64,000 nucleotides of DNA, taken from the NCBI RefSeq assembly GCF_900107275.1, contig NZ_FNPI01000007.1, positions 145,459 through 209,458 on the forward strand, in the 5' to 3' direction. The first letter of the stretch is position 1; each line of letters starts with the position of its first letter. This stretch comes from Evansella caseinilytica. Lineage in GTDB: Bacteria > Bacillota > Bacilli > Bacillales > Salisediminibacteriaceae. Below are positions 52,900 to 62,732 of this stretch, one piece after another. The translations under genes were made by a program, and so were the position numbers. The notes below the pieces were generated by a model. It was not told the DNA's origin. It made no database searches and worked only from the letters and a program-made list of their open reading frames with translations.

Positions 52900-55611
52900 T
52901 CACTGCATTTTCCAAGTGTTCGAAACCGCGTATAACACATTTTTACTTGCTCTCTGTAAGTTTTTGATCGCGGCAATCTCGGTGGCAGGGTCTTCCGCAG
53001 CGGCCAGCATGATTTTATTTTGGTTATCTCCGCCTTGCCAGACAGCCATCACATCAAGGGTAACATCGCCGCCTGCGTAGAGCATTTGCATCACATCCAT
53101 ATGAGGATACATATTCGCATCCGTGATGACTAATCCTTCAAATCCCCACTCATTTCGTAAAACTTCTGTGAGAAGACCTTCATGGCCGCCGGCCCAATCA
53201 TGTCCAATATAGTTAAAAGAGGACATCACACCAAGCGTACCGCCTTCTTTTACCGCAATCTCAAAAGGTTTTAAATATATTTCCCGAATTGCCTGCTCGT
53301 TTGCCCATGTAAAGAGTGTTTCACGGGCACCCAGTTCACGTTCATTCAGAGCAAAATGTTTAATATAAGAAATAACTCCTTTTTCTCTTGCGCCACTTAC
53401 GACACCTGCTGCTATTTTCCCTGACAGAACACCATCTTCACTATAATATTCAAAGTTCCTTCCATTAAATGGTGTTCGATGAATGTTCATCGCCGGGGCA
53501 TACCAGCCGCTATAGCCAAAAGCCTGCGCCTCGATTCCAATACTTGTTCCCATCAAATAGCCGGCATCCGGATTCCAAGTTGCGGCAAGGATGCTTGGTG
53601 TCGGATATGTCACTCCAACCCCTTCTGTTCCCATGATCGGACCGGAATAAATATTCGAAGCAATCGCCATTGTTCCATCCGGCTGCAGTGTTTTTGGAAC
53701 GCCGAGCCTTTCAATTTCAGCCAATTGGTAAGCGCCGGTACCACTAATATCAGCTAATTCCTTTAATGTCAATTGCGAGATAAATTCATCCCATCGTGGA
53801 TCATCGTAATCAACACCAGCCATATCGGAAAGCATGATCGGCGTGTCTAATTCTTGACCATACACGGGCAAATCATTAGCAGTATAACCAAGCTCTTCAT
53901 CTGTCGGTACTACATAAGTCATCGCATCAAGTATTTCCTGCGATGCAACGTAATCTTCTTCCTGAGGTCCGGTAAATGCTCTGCTTGCCGGATTCCATTC
54001 TCGCGTCAGGTAGTCATCAATATGGTGTGCATCCGCAAATTGATTCGTGGCCGCCTGCTTATCTGTGGAACGACTCCCTGCATTTTCGTCATTATAGATA
54101 ACATCCTCAGCAACCGTATAAAATTCTGAATCAATTTTTGTATGCGCGTTTTCCTTGAGCATGATTTCATATTCACCCGCTTCAAGAACATACGCCAGAT
54201 GATGTTGATAATCATACGATGCCATGTCTTCTGCGGTAAATGAAAGCGAATAGATTTCCGTATCACCCGGGTCAATTTCGTTTGTCTTTGTGAAAGTGAC
54301 AAGATTCGCCGTTGCCTTTTCTATTTCTCCGGTATAAGGCGGATTATAATAGACTTGAATAACATCCTTCCCGGTAGCATCACCAATATTTCTGACAGCA
54401 ATACGTAAAGTGATCTCATCATCTTTCACATCCATGGACAGCAGTTCTTTTTCAAAAGTCGTATAGCTGAGCCCATGGCCGAAGGAAAAGAGGACTTCCT
54501 CATCATAAGCAAAGCTTTCATCCGTATCATGTCGCGTCTCATAATACTTGTAGCCCACATAAATACCTTCACTTAAATGATCAAAATAACCAAATTCTTC
54601 AGGCGCATTAGTGTAATGGGAAAGGCCTGACCAATTACCTTCTTCATTTATTTGGCGATAGTTATTCGCAGCCGGGATGTTCATTAAATCCGAAACCCAT
54701 GTATCTACCAAACGTCCTGATGGATTGACCGTACCGTTTAAAATCTTCGCCAATGATTTTGTTCCCGTTTCTCCAGGATAACCAATCCATATAACACTCT
54801 TGATAGACGGATAATCATCCAAAAAGTCCAGTTCCATGACATTGGCTGAGTTGATAATCAAGATCACATTGTCAAAATTGGAACTGACGATATCCACCAT
54901 GTCTGCTTCTTCTTCTGTAAGCCGCAGTTCGGCAGGGCTCAAATCAACATATTCACCGCCCCCGCGTCCAACGACAATCATCGCTGTATGCGAAAAATCC
55001 TTGGCATGGTCAATAATTGTTCTGCCATCGCTGTATAAAGAGCTGTTTTCGTATGCCTCCTTGGGGACTTCCGGTAGAATAAGATTTTCTTCTTCACCCA
55101 ATATCTCTGAATCACTGCGATTTTTAGGTGCAGATGTTTCATCAACGGATACTTTACCGTTCTTATAAAAATTGTAATGAAGATATAGCAGGTCCTGATT
55201 CAATTCAAAATTCCCCGTTTCTTGAAGCGCATCTTCAAGTTTGACGGCATTTGTAACATCTGTCGCTGTTGAACCACCTGAATTGAATAGTGTGACAACC
55301 GATCTAGTTCCAAACACGTTTATTTTCGCTTTATCTTCTTCCGTTGTGACTAGCGGCAGAAAATTATCATTGTTTTGCATTAACACAAATCCCTCATCAG
55401 TAATCATCTCCACCGTCTCAATGGCTGATGAGTACGAAAGCTTCTGCTCTTCGGTATCAGGCTTAAATTTTGCTATCAGCCAATAGCCCGAAGATGTCAT
55501 GACAAATCCATAATACAATATACCTGCAAATAATAATGCAACTGCGGAAACAGATATAAGCAGAGCTTTGTTTTTCTTACGCATTTTTTTCTTCTTTTTT
55601 TGTTCCATCAT
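52900..55611 (-). CDS. membrane-anchored GH3 enzyme with permuted domain order
   Basis: The 903-residue protein has a Lys-rich start, one membrane helix (about 17-38), a GH3 C-terminal-type domain near the N-terminus (VGRGGGEYVDLS, IGYPGETGTKSLAKILNGTVNPSGRL), a fibronectin-III-like part (FSFGHGLSYTTFEKE), and only then the GH3 catalytic barrel (about 600-890; IKHFALNERE, GLVITDAN with the likely nucleophile Asp). This reverses the usual order. It is probably a surface beta-glucosidase or xylosidase. A cre-like box lies about 90 bases upstream and an AraC gene is divergent. ATG 55611 has AAGGGG upstream. Confidence 0.88.
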   Translation of the reverse strand: MMEQKKKKKMRKKNKALLISVSAVALLFAGILYYGFVMTSSGYWLIAKFKPDTEEQKLSYSSAIETVEMITDEGFVLMQNNDNFLPLVTTEEDKAKINVFGTRSVVTLFNSGGSTATDVTNAVKLEDALQETGNFELNQDLLYLHYNFYKNGKVSVDETSAPKNRSDSEILGEEENLILPEVPKEAYENSSLYSDGRTIIDHAKDFSHTAMIVVGRGGGEYVDLSPAELRLTEEEADMVDIVSSNFDNVILIINSANVMELDFLDDYPSIKSVIWIGYPGETGTKSLAKILNGTVNPSGRLVDTWVSDLMNIPAANNYRQINEEGNWSGLSHYTNAPEEFGYFDHLSEGIYVGYKYYETRHDTDESFAYDEEVLFSFGHGLSYTTFEKELLSMDVKDDEITLRIAVRNIGDATGKDVIQVYYNPPYTGEIEKATANLVTFTKTNEIDPGDTEIYSLSFTAEDMASYDYQHHLAYVLEAGEYEIMLKENAHTKIDSEFYTVAEDVIYNDENAGSRSTDKQAATNQFADAHHIDDYLTREWNPASRAFTGPQEEDYVASQEILDAMTYVVPTDEELGYTANDLPVYGQELDTPIMLSDMAGVDYDDPRWDEFISQLTLKELADISGTGAYQLAEIERLGVPKTLQPDGTMAIASNIYSGPIMGTEGVGVTYPTPSILAATWNPDAGYLMGTSIGIEAQAFGYSGWYAPAMNIHRTPFNGRNFEYYSEDGVLSGKIAAGVVSGAREKGVISYIKHFALNERELGARETLFTWANEQAIREIYLKPFEIAVKEGGTLGVMSSFNYIGHDWAGGHEGLLTEVLRNEWGFEGLVITDANMYPHMDVMQMLYAGGDVTLDVMAVWQGGDNQNKIMLAAAEDPATEIAAIKNLQRASKNVLYAVSNTWKMQ

Positions 55612-55700
55612 TGATTCCCCTTTTCCATCGTTCATATCAATTGCTGCTTCGTCTTGAACCGACTTGTTTGCAGATACCTTGATGCTTATTTCGCAGATCT

Positions 55701-55715
55701 ATAAAACGCTTACAT
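55701..55715. promoter_or_regulatory. cre-like box upstream of the GH3 gene
   Basis: On the minus strand ATGTAAGCGTTTTAT matches the CcpA consensus except for one C near its end. It lies 90 bases before the GH3 start, in the divergent region shared with the AraC gene. Confidence 0.5.
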
Positions 55716-55851
55716 CAACTGCGATATTAATGATAGCAATTTTAATTTAATGATGATGGTAAAATGGTTCTTTTTTTTGTAAAATAAGAATACGGTTTCA
55801 AAAAATACTGGATGACGTTTGATACTGATAATTTTTAGGGGATTTTCAATA

Positions 55852-57078
55852 ATGAATTTAGTAAAAGATATGTGCAAACTTGTAGCAAATACTTTTAATT
55901 TAACGGTTTTACTCATCGATCCTGATGGTGAAATCATGTTTGAATGTACCCAAAATCAAGGCTCAAACCCTATGTATTTAAATGACAAACAAAACTTTTT
56001 TAACAGCATCTCATTTGATCCTAAGGAAAAACATATGTGTCCAATCATTGGAAAGTCATCATTTTTAGAGGAATATATTATTATCAGCGTATCCTGCGAG
56101 GATTTTCAAGGGACGGTTATTATCGGACCAACGATTTCCTATTCATTAACCGTCGAAACAATCGATGGGCTTATCAATGACGCCCGGATCACAGTTTCTC
56201 GTGAAAAAGTACATCATTTTTATAAAAGAATTCCAATAACAAAAGATGAGAAATTGATAAACATAAGTATATTGGTATATAACATGTTGCATCAACAATT
56301 ATTTTCCCCTGAAACGGTGATCAACAAAAATCAGGAACGGATACGACCGGCGTACGATAATGAGAAGCAATTGGAGATTTCAAACAATTTACAAGCAGGC
56401 TCCTTTCATCATGATCCACTGATAGAAAGGAAAGTTCTCGATATTATTAAAGAAGGAAGAGTAGAAAAATTAACTGATTTCTTCTCTTACATTCATGCAG
56501 AAGAGGCAGGAATCCTGTCACGATCCAGTTATCTCCGCTCATATAAAAACCAAATAATCGTCCTGATAACATTAGTTTCCAGAGCGGCAATTGATGGAGG
56601 CGTTCATCATGAGGCTGCCTTTACACTCAGCGACACGTTTATCCAGCGGCTTGAAGAAACCACTAAAATTTCCGAAGTGAGGCAGTTGTCAAAGGAGATA
56701 CTGCATACTTATACTAACATGGTGTTCCAAGTAAAGAATGAACGGTATTCTAAAACGATCACCGAGTGTACAAATTATATATACACCCATTTATATGATA
56801 AATTTAACCACGAGGACATAGCAGAAACGGTTGATTTAAGCCCCAAATATCTATCCACTCTTTTTAAAAAAGAGGTGGGCGTTTCTATCAGCGACTACAT
56901 CCATCAAGCCAAAGTCGCCGAAGCCAGCAAACTGCTGTCATACAGTAATACTTCCATTTCCGAAATTGGTTCGCTATTAAACTATAGTGACCAGAGCTAT
57001 TTTACCAAGGTTTTCAAGAAATACACTGGGATCACGCCAAAACAATACAGAGAACACCATCATCTAATGGAGGATTAA
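55852..57078 (+). CDS. AraC family transcriptional regulator
   Basis: The 408-residue protein has an N-terminal PocR-like sensory region (MNLVKDMCKLVANTFNL through about 160), a linker, and a C-terminal AraC double helix-turn-helix (NHEDIAETVDLSPKYLSTLF; SISEIGSLLNYSDQSYFTKV). Divergent from the GH3 gene with about 240 bases between, so it probably controls it in response to a sugar. I chose ATG 55852 with AGGGG upstream. Confidence 0.88.
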   Translation: MNLVKDMCKLVANTFNLTVLLIDPDGEIMFECTQNQGSNPMYLNDKQNFFNSISFDPKEKHMCPIIGKSSFLEEYIIISVSCEDFQGTVIIGPTISYSLTVETIDGLINDARITVSREKVHHFYKRIPITKDEKLINISILVYNMLHQQLFSPETVINKNQERIRPAYDNEKQLEISNNLQAGSFHHDPLIERKVLDIIKEGRVEKLTDFFSYIHAEEAGILSRSSYLRSYKNQIIVLITLVSRAAIDGGVHHEAAFTLSDTFIQRLEETTKISEVRQLSKEILHTYTNMVFQVKNERYSKTITECTNYIYTHLYDKFNHEDIAETVDLSPKYLSTLFKKEVGVSISDYIHQAKVAEASKLLSYSNTSISEIGSLLNYSDQSYFTKVFKKYTGITPKQYREHHHLMED

Positions 57079-57124
57079 TGGGAGATTTTTCAAGCTTTTA
57101 GTATTCAAGCCTAGCCAATTTATA

Positions 57125-57751
57125 CTAAACAGAGCTGTATATATAATCTGCACCGCTTTTTGGATTTTCGCTGTTCATATAATAATCTTCCGCCTGCCAG
57201 TACCTTTGTTTATATTTCTTTAACCTTGTTTGATAATCCCCGATATACAAATCGCGGTTTAAGACTCGTTCAGCTCTTGCTTCAGGTGTACAATCGATAA
57301 AGATGACAAAATCAAAATACTCTCGCCATTCTTTTCTTTGTAAAAACACCCCTTCAATAAGAACAACCGTGGCAGGTGGTAATTCAAGTTCCTCAGCAAT
57401 CACCGTGTCAGTTGATCTTTCATAAAGCGGTAAGGTTAAATCGCTGCTGTTATCGTGCAGTTTTTGGAACAGTTCCGCTTCCAACAATTGAATATCCCAT
57501 TGAAAATAATAATATTCGTACCACTCATCATGCCCGGTATCATATCGTTTTCTTGTTTCAACGATATAATCATCCAAATGAAGTATCACTGCCTCACAAT
57601 TCCGGGTCTTCACTGTTTGTTGCAGCTTGTTCACAAATGTCGTTTTTCCTGCTCCGCCTAAGCCATCAATCCCGACAATGAAGTGGCAGTCTGTCGAAGC
57701 ATCATTGGAACGCTGTGCCAGCAGCCTGTCGGCGATTTCCTGTATCGACAT
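57125..57751 (-). CDS. uridine kinase-like P-loop kinase
   Basis: The product (208 aa) has the Walker A motif GIDGLGGAGKTTF (residues 28-40), HLDDYIVETRKRYDTGHDEW and IEGVFLQRKEW, the pattern of the uridine kinase/phosphoribulokinase-like family. It would phosphorylate a small hydroxylated substrate. GGGGTAATAGAAAG precedes the ATG. It is convergent with the AraC gene. Confidence 0.82.
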   Translation of the reverse strand: MSIQEIADRLLAQRSNDASTDCHFIVGIDGLGGAGKTTFVNKLQQTVKTRNCEAVILHLDDYIVETRKRYDTGHDEWYEYYYFQWDIQLLEAELFQKLHDNSSDLTLPLYERSTDTVIAEELELPPATVVLIEGVFLQRKEWREYFDFVIFIDCTPEARAERVLNRDLYIGDYQTRLKKYKQRYWQAEDYYMNSENPKSGADYIYSSV

Positions 57752-57888
57752 CTTTCTATTACCCCGCTTTCCATTTCAGCTTTGTGTTTTCATCTTCCTA
57801 GAAGGAAACGGTCGGTTTCGATATCCGGCGTTCCTGAATAGTGAATCGCTGTTGCCTGCCTGCGAAAAATGGCTTTTTGCTGTTGTTT

Positions 57889-58347
57889 TTACCTTGATGT
57901 TGAGTCGTTCTTCGAGTTTTTTGTCTTTTCTTCATGCTGCAGGAAGTCATAGAAAATATTCAGCGCTCGCTTTGGATCATGATGGATCCTCTCTAAGTAC
58001 TTCCCTTTGGAAAGCTCAGGAAGGATGTCACTCTTTGAGATACGCTCAGAAATATATTCATAACTTACTTTATGGATTTCTTTGTTATGGTGCATGGACT
58101 CTTTAAATAAGGCAAACCCGATAGCTCCTACCAAAGACATGGCAACAGCAACAATCACCAACTCCTGATTTATTCCAATCTGAAACAGCAGCAAGTATAA
58201 ATTGATCAATGAAAATGTAATAAGGGGAATTGAGGTAAGCACAAAAATACTGCTTTTTTTCAACAATGGTGCAATTCTTTGTTGAATATTTTCCAGTTCT
58301 TTCATTATGTTAATGGAAGGGGCGCTGCCAAATTTCTGTGGATTCAT
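57889..58347 (-). CDS. YwnF-like membrane protein (DUF5392)
   Basis: The 152-residue protein has two membrane helices (about 32-52 and 60-82) and a charged C-terminal half (EYISERISKSDILPELSKGK, RALNIFYDFLQHEE). The pattern resembles B. subtilis YwnF from memory; function unknown. I chose ATG 58347, seven bases after AGAGGG. Longer frames start in a Cys-rich sequence without a ribosome site. Confidence 0.7.
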   Translation of the reverse strand: MNPQKFGSAPSINIMKELENIQQRIAPLLKKSSIFVLTSIPLITFSLINLYLLLFQIGINQELVIVAVAMSLVGAIGFALFKESMHHNKEIHKVSYEYISERISKSDILPELSKGKYLERIHHDPKRALNIFYDFLQHEEKTKNSKNDSTSR

Positions 58348-58722
58348 TTTCATACCCTCTTTCTTACATGCTGATGAACAGCACGAACACATCATTCATA
58401 TGATGATGAAGCTTAACTCGCCTCGGACATTGATTATTTTATGACTCTTCATTTTTATTATGTCTAACAAGGTTATCGATATTACCTTTCAAGAAAAACC
58501 TCGTTCCAGCTTCACATATATCATACAATATGAATATGAACAGAAGATGAATTGGAATACAAATAACGCCTACCAATTTTGCGGACGTAAAGTCTGTGGT
58601 ATTGCTCCTCTAATGTTTTGGGTCAGCTCAATATTCACATCATACCACCCACTTCCGTTTTTTATTAAATTAACTATTACTCGGAAACTAAAAGAGCTGA
58701 TTCTCGATTATTACCGGTAAGG
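58348..58722. other. intergenic, no gene seen
   Basis: The 375 bases lie between the YwnF-like gene and the decayed HipA gene. A 38-base stretch (58516-58556) partly resembles 38277-38318. Nothing else was recognised. Confidence 0.45.
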
Positions 58723-59994
58723 TTATCGTTCAGACTCCCCATCGTCCTCGGTTGGTGTGCCGCTGTAAGCAATATTCTCTTCAACGTCTGCACTTCGATC
58801 ATCCGCCCAAAAACGTGGAGAACGGGAATGAACAATTTTGGCCAGCATCTCGATCCGTTTTTGCAAGGCCATGCAAAGCGCGTCTCGCCTTGCTTCGTCA
58901 ATAAACATGGAACCTTTCAGAATTTCCCGAAATGCTTCCCCTACGCCATCCAATCGGGATAGATCGAGCCAGTCAAAAGACGTGACCAGTTTAATTTGCT
59001 CCGTTATGATCGTTTTTGAATGGCTTGCACGTGATTTTTTCTGTTGCCGAAATGAGCGCCTGCGGCCTGGCAAACCACAAGGAGGACCCGCTGTCGTAAA
59101 TTGGGGCCGCCCCGATCGATTCCAACGTTTCCGTATTGCGAATGACGCCGAAATTGTTCTGATGCCTGTCCTCATTGGCGATGAGGTAATCTACGACAAT
59201 CATGCGATCAAGCGCATTCACAATGCCGGGAATGCCCAGCGCATCACAGCAATTTATGTAATGCTGATAGACCGACACGACACATCATTAGGCTTTGGCT
59301 GCGTCTGCCTCACATAACACGCCGTCACCAGTTCAGTCTGTGGTGTAATGAAGTTCTCACATACGCTGTACGGATAATTGTCCTGCATCAATAGCGTATA
59401 GGAAACATGAGGAATGCCAAGCCGCTCCATCAATTGACTTGCCAGCACTTCATTATAAGGTTCCTGTTGGATTGCCCCACTTCCACCTTTGATGAGACAA
59501 CAGTTTTCCGTCCACTATCGTCCATTTCTTTTTTAACCAGCCATCCGACGTATTATCCGGCGACATCAAGCTTACGTTTTCCCCCGTTCCGCCTCTGCCA
59601 AGCAACACATTTCCTAAATCCTCGGAAAAAGTATTCTCAAAAAAATGGAGCTTCGACCAATCAGTATCCGAACCAGAAGGGCAAATCCAATACTGGTCGG
59701 ACAAGCTAAGACCCAAGCTTTTATCCAGCAGCTTTTGGCTCGTGGCTATGTTTAATTCGGTCAATGCTTCTTTAATACCGTCCCGGCTGGCAGGAATGGC
59801 GCGCCCCCGCCACCATTCATTGAGTGCGGCGCGATCGATACGACCTTTTTAACCGGTATACCGACAGGAACGTGGCGCTCGTCATACACATGACCGATAG
59901 CAGAAATGGCACCTGTCGCTTCATCAAGTTCGAGTTCCACAACCGGGACGTTTTTATGTTTCAACACAAACTTTTTATTCCAGTCGTCCGCCAT
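58723..59994 (-). pseudogene. HipA-like kinase gene, frameshifted
   Basis: Five overlapping frames on the minus strand together give one HipA-like protein. It starts MADDWNKKFVLKHKNVPVVE, continues with IATSQKLLDKSLGLSLSDQYW, ERLGIPHVSYTLL, and the kinase signature YLIANEDRHQNNFGVIRN with the catalytic Asp, and ends near VEENIAYSGTPTEDDGESER. Frameshifts lie near 59770, 59450, 59270 and 59080. HipA-type kinases phosphorylate targets such as Glu-tRNA synthetase as toxins; no antitoxin gene is visible. It lies in a decayed island by the trnD array. Confidence 0.82.
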
Positions 59995-60088
59995 ATGATC
60001 AACTCCATTTTACCCTTGTACATCTATCATAGCTCAAATTCCTTTTTTTCTTGCTTTTCATCCGACATCACTTCATTGCGTTTAGCTT

Positions 60089-60172
60089 TCATTTTTCATT
60101 AAGCAATACAAAACCGGTCATCAAAACAACAGCCATTGTAATCATCACCTCTTTCCTCATTAACTTTTGCAT
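60089..60172 (-). CDS. possible 27-residue hydrophobic peptide
   Basis: ATG at 60172, nine bases after GGAGAG, encodes MQKLMRKEVMITMAVVLMTG then FVLLNEK: a basic start and one hydrophobic helix. It resembles small type I toxin-like or membrane peptides in form only. No terminator or antisense RNA was identified. It lies just upstream of the decayed HipA gene. Confidence 0.35.
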   Translation of the reverse strand: MQKLMRKEVMITMAVVLMTGFVLLNEK

Positions 60173-60360
60173 CGTGTTACACTCTCCGTTTTTAGATACC
60201 ACTGAGAGAAAGTAGCGATATGGTTCTTAATAGATTGTTAAATCTACCACATGCTGTTCTTGATGATCGCACCAGGACAGTAATAAATATAGATTTCACT
60301 TCTCTCCTAAAACACTGTTGAGTATAAATAGCTTAAAATAGTCAGGGAGACTTGATTTTT

Positions 60361-60784
60361 ATGCAGCCACGAACTACAGTCATTACTTTAGGTGTTGATC
60401 ATTTAGAGAAAGCTTTGCATTTTTATCGTGATGGGCTTGGTCTGCAAACAGAAGGCATCATCGGAGAAGAATTCGAACATGGTGCAGTTGCTTTTTTTGA
60501 CCTGCAAGCAGGATTAAAGCTGGCCATTTGGAATCGCAAAGACTTGGCACATGAAACTAAAGTTGCATTAACTAAGCCAAGCCCAACTGAAATTACACTC
60601 GGTCATTAATGTTAATAGTAAAGCAGAAGTAGATAAAGTAATGGAACAAGCTAAACTAGCAGGAGCTGTTATAACTGATCCTGCTCATAAAACTTTTCGT
60701 GGGGGATACTCAGGTCATTTCCAGGACCCCGACGGTCACATTTGGGAAGTCGTTTGGAATCCGCAATGGAGTCCAATAGAATAA
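60361..60784 (+). pseudogene. VOC/glyoxalase family gene with a frameshift
   Basis: The first frame runs MQPRTTVITLGVDHLEKALH to PTEITLGH and stops at 60609. The next frame continues the same fold, VNSKAEVDKVMEQAKLAGAV to HFQDPDGHIWEVVWNPQW. One extra T near 60606 explains the break. The intact protein would be about 141 aa with the usual VOC metal ligands (His, Glu). The reading could also be a sequencing error. Confidence 0.85.
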
Positions 60785-60945
60785 CTGCGTTATCACCAAA
60801 AGCTTCCATTCATTGATAGTTTTTAATTTTTTTTTTGCAATATGGTCAACTCGAATGTTCTGCCTAGGTCTTTTTCGCGGTTGATTATTAAGCGCATCAC
60901 GTAAACATCTGTCCGGTAAGAGTAGCCTTCGCTGTGATAAACCAG

Positions 60946-61340
60946 TCAAAGGAGAAAAATCATCCATGACAGAATCTCCACAATTTGCCGGACAAGCCTG
61001 GTGACCGGCGTATCGCCAAAGTTCTTTTCGTAATCTTCTTTTGCCCCTAATTCATTCCAAAGGATCGTTTCCAATGAACGTAATTCTTGTGCCGTCAGCT
61101 GCTTATTGTTTCGCTGCTTATGAATGGGTAGTTCATCACGATGCTCTTGTAAATAGTGATACACTTTCTTTTTACAATTCTGCAAGTCATTTGCGTGGAA
61201 AGTCGGGCCGCTTTCTTTTACCTCAAATACTTGGTCTTTAAAATTGGTAAAGTACATCTTTTGCGTGTCTTTTTCAATAAATTTAATGAGATACCACCTG
61301 CCCAGATCGCCTCCCACATTTTAACAACTTCACTTCTCAT
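60946..61340 (-). pseudogene. remnant of a type I restriction operon (hsdM start fused to hsdR piece)
   Basis: A GAGGTG site and ATG at 61340 begin MRSEVVKMWEAIWAGGIS, which matches the N-terminus of type I methylase HsdM proteins of the IWAGGISNP type. After that, a shifted frame encodes LIKFIEKDTQKMYFTNFKD and ELRSLETILWNELGAKEDYE with TPVTRLVRQIV, the C-terminal region of HsdR subunits. The end is again truncated (EILSWMIFLL). Most of hsdM, hsdS and hsdR is deleted. Confidence 0.75.
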
Positions 61341-61406
61341 TTCACCTCTATGGATTAGTAATTACCCATTCATTTTTTATCACTAAAGCGTAACGCATAT
61401 AAATAC

Positions 61407-61440
61407 GCAAAAACGCTACCTTTTCGTAAAAAGATAGCGT
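61407..61440 (-). terminator. terminator of the trnD-like tRNA array
   Basis: On the minus strand ACGCTATCTTTTT and AAAAGGTAGCGT form a stem followed by TTTTTG, 25 bases after the last tRNA-Leu. Confidence 0.88.
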
Positions 61441-61465
61441 CACATCAACGTTTAGAATGAAAGTA

Positions 61466-61552
61466 TGGTACCGGTGGTCGGGGTCGAACCGACACGTCCG
61501 TGAGGACACGGGATTTTGAGTCCCGCGCGTCTGCCAATTCCGCCACACCGGC
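61466..61552 (-). tRNA. tRNA-Leu (anticodon CAA)
   Basis: Long variable arm, anticodon loop CTCAAAA (CAA), encoded CCA. Last gene of the array, as in B. subtilis trnD. Confidence 0.96.
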
Positions 61553-61594
61553 ATACAAAAGCATTAAAGACGTGAAACAAAATATGAACTTGTC

Positions 61595-61683
61595 TGGTGC
61601 CGAGGGCCGGACTTGAACCGGCACGGTAGTCACCTACCGCAGGATTTTAAGTCCTGTGTGTCTGCCAATTCCACCACCCCGGC
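61595..61683 (-). tRNA. tRNA-Leu (anticodon UAA)
   Basis: Long variable arm, anticodon loop CTTAAAA (UAA), encoded CCA. Confidence 0.96.
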
Positions 61684-61703
61684 AGGGATTGTTGGTTACA
61701 TTA

Positions 61704-61777
61704 TGGAGGCGGCACCCGGATTTGAACCGGGGGTAAGGGTTTTGCAGACCCGTGCCTTACCACTTGGCTATACCGCC
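61704..61777 (-). tRNA. tRNA-Cys (anticodon GCA)
   Basis: Acceptor GGCGGTA, anticodon loop CTGCAAA (GCA), encoded CCA. Confidence 0.96.
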
Positions 61778-61785
61778 TGATAAAT

Positions 61786-61860
61786 TGGAGCGGAAGACGG
61801 GATTCGAACCCGCGACCCCCACCTTGGCAAGGTGATATTCTACCACTGAACTACTTCCGC
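61786..61860 (-). tRNA. tRNA-Gly (anticodon GCC)
   Basis: Acceptor GCGGAAG, anticodon loop TTGCCAA (GCC), encoded CCA. Confidence 0.96.
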
Positions 61861-61864
61861 ATAA

Positions 61865-61939
61865 TGGCTGGGCTAGCAGGATTCGAACCTACGAATGACG
61901 GAGTCAAAGTCCGTTGCCTTACCACTTGGCTATAGCCCA
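61865..61939 (-). tRNA. tRNA-Gln (anticodon UUG)
   Basis: Acceptor TGGGCTA, anticodon loop CTTTGAC (UUG), encoded CCA. Confidence 0.96.
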
Positions 61940-61949
61940 TTAAATCGGC

Positions 61950-62026
61950 TGGGGCGGCTGATGGGAATCGAACCCACGAATGCCGGAACCACAATCCGGT
62001 GCGTTAACCACTTCGCCACAACCGCC
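61950..62026 (-). tRNA. tRNA-His (anticodon GUG)
   Basis: Extra G at -1 paired with C73, anticodon loop TTGTGGT (GUG), encoded CCA. Confidence 0.96.
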
Positions 62027-62041
62027 GTAATTATTTATTCT

Positions 62042-62115
62042 TGGCAGGGGCAGTAGGAATCGAACCCACACCAAAGGTTTTGGAGACCTTCGTTCTACCG
62101 TTAAACTATGCCCCT
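62042..62115 (-). tRNA. tRNA-Trp (anticodon CCA)
   Basis: Acceptor AGGGGCA, anticodon loop CTCCAAA (CCA), encoded 3' CCA. Confidence 0.96.
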
Positions 62116-62139
62116 AAAACGGTAGCAGGTACTATAAAC

Positions 62140-62224
62140 TGGTGGAGGGGGACGGATTCGAACCGCCGAACCCTGAGGGAGCGGATTTACAGTCCGCCGC
62201 GTTTAGCCACTTCGCTACCCCTCC
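62140..62224 (-). tRNA. tRNA-Tyr (anticodon GUA)
   Basis: Long variable arm, acceptor GGAGGGG, anticodon loop CTGTAAA (GUA), encoded CCA. Confidence 0.96.
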
Positions 62225-62288
62225 AAGAATGACAATTACTATCTTACAAAAAGATCGATTATTAGTCAAGACAATTTCAAGAAAAAAA

Positions 62289-62364
<76 letters not shown>

Positions 62365-62381
62365 TTCATCTTCAATTGAAA

Positions 62382-62457
62382 TGGTGGCTCGGGACGGAAT
62401 CGAACCGCCGACACAAGGATTTTCAGTCCTTTGCTCTACCGACTGAGCTACCGAGCC
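62382..62457 (-). tRNA. tRNA-Phe (anticodon GAA)
   Basis: Acceptor GGCTCGG, anticodon loop CTGAAAA (GAA), encoded CCA. Confidence 0.96.
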
Positions 62458-62469
62458 CCATAAAAGAAA

Positions 62470-62545
62470 TGGCGGTCCCGACGGGAATCGAACCCGCGAT
62501 CTCCTGCGTGACAGGCAGGCATGTTAACCGCTACACCACGGGACC
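62470..62545 (-). tRNA. tRNA-Asp (anticodon GUC)
   Basis: Acceptor GGTCCCG, anticodon loop CTGTCAC (GUC), encoded CCA. Confidence 0.96.
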
Positions 62546-62655
62546 TTAAAACTTATGTTGACCAGGAAATACAATATTTTACATACTAAAGCGCTTTACA
62601 TGAAAAATCACAAAAAAATATATTACAACCATTAAGTTAATTATTTATTGAATGT

Positions 62656-62732
<77 letters not shown>

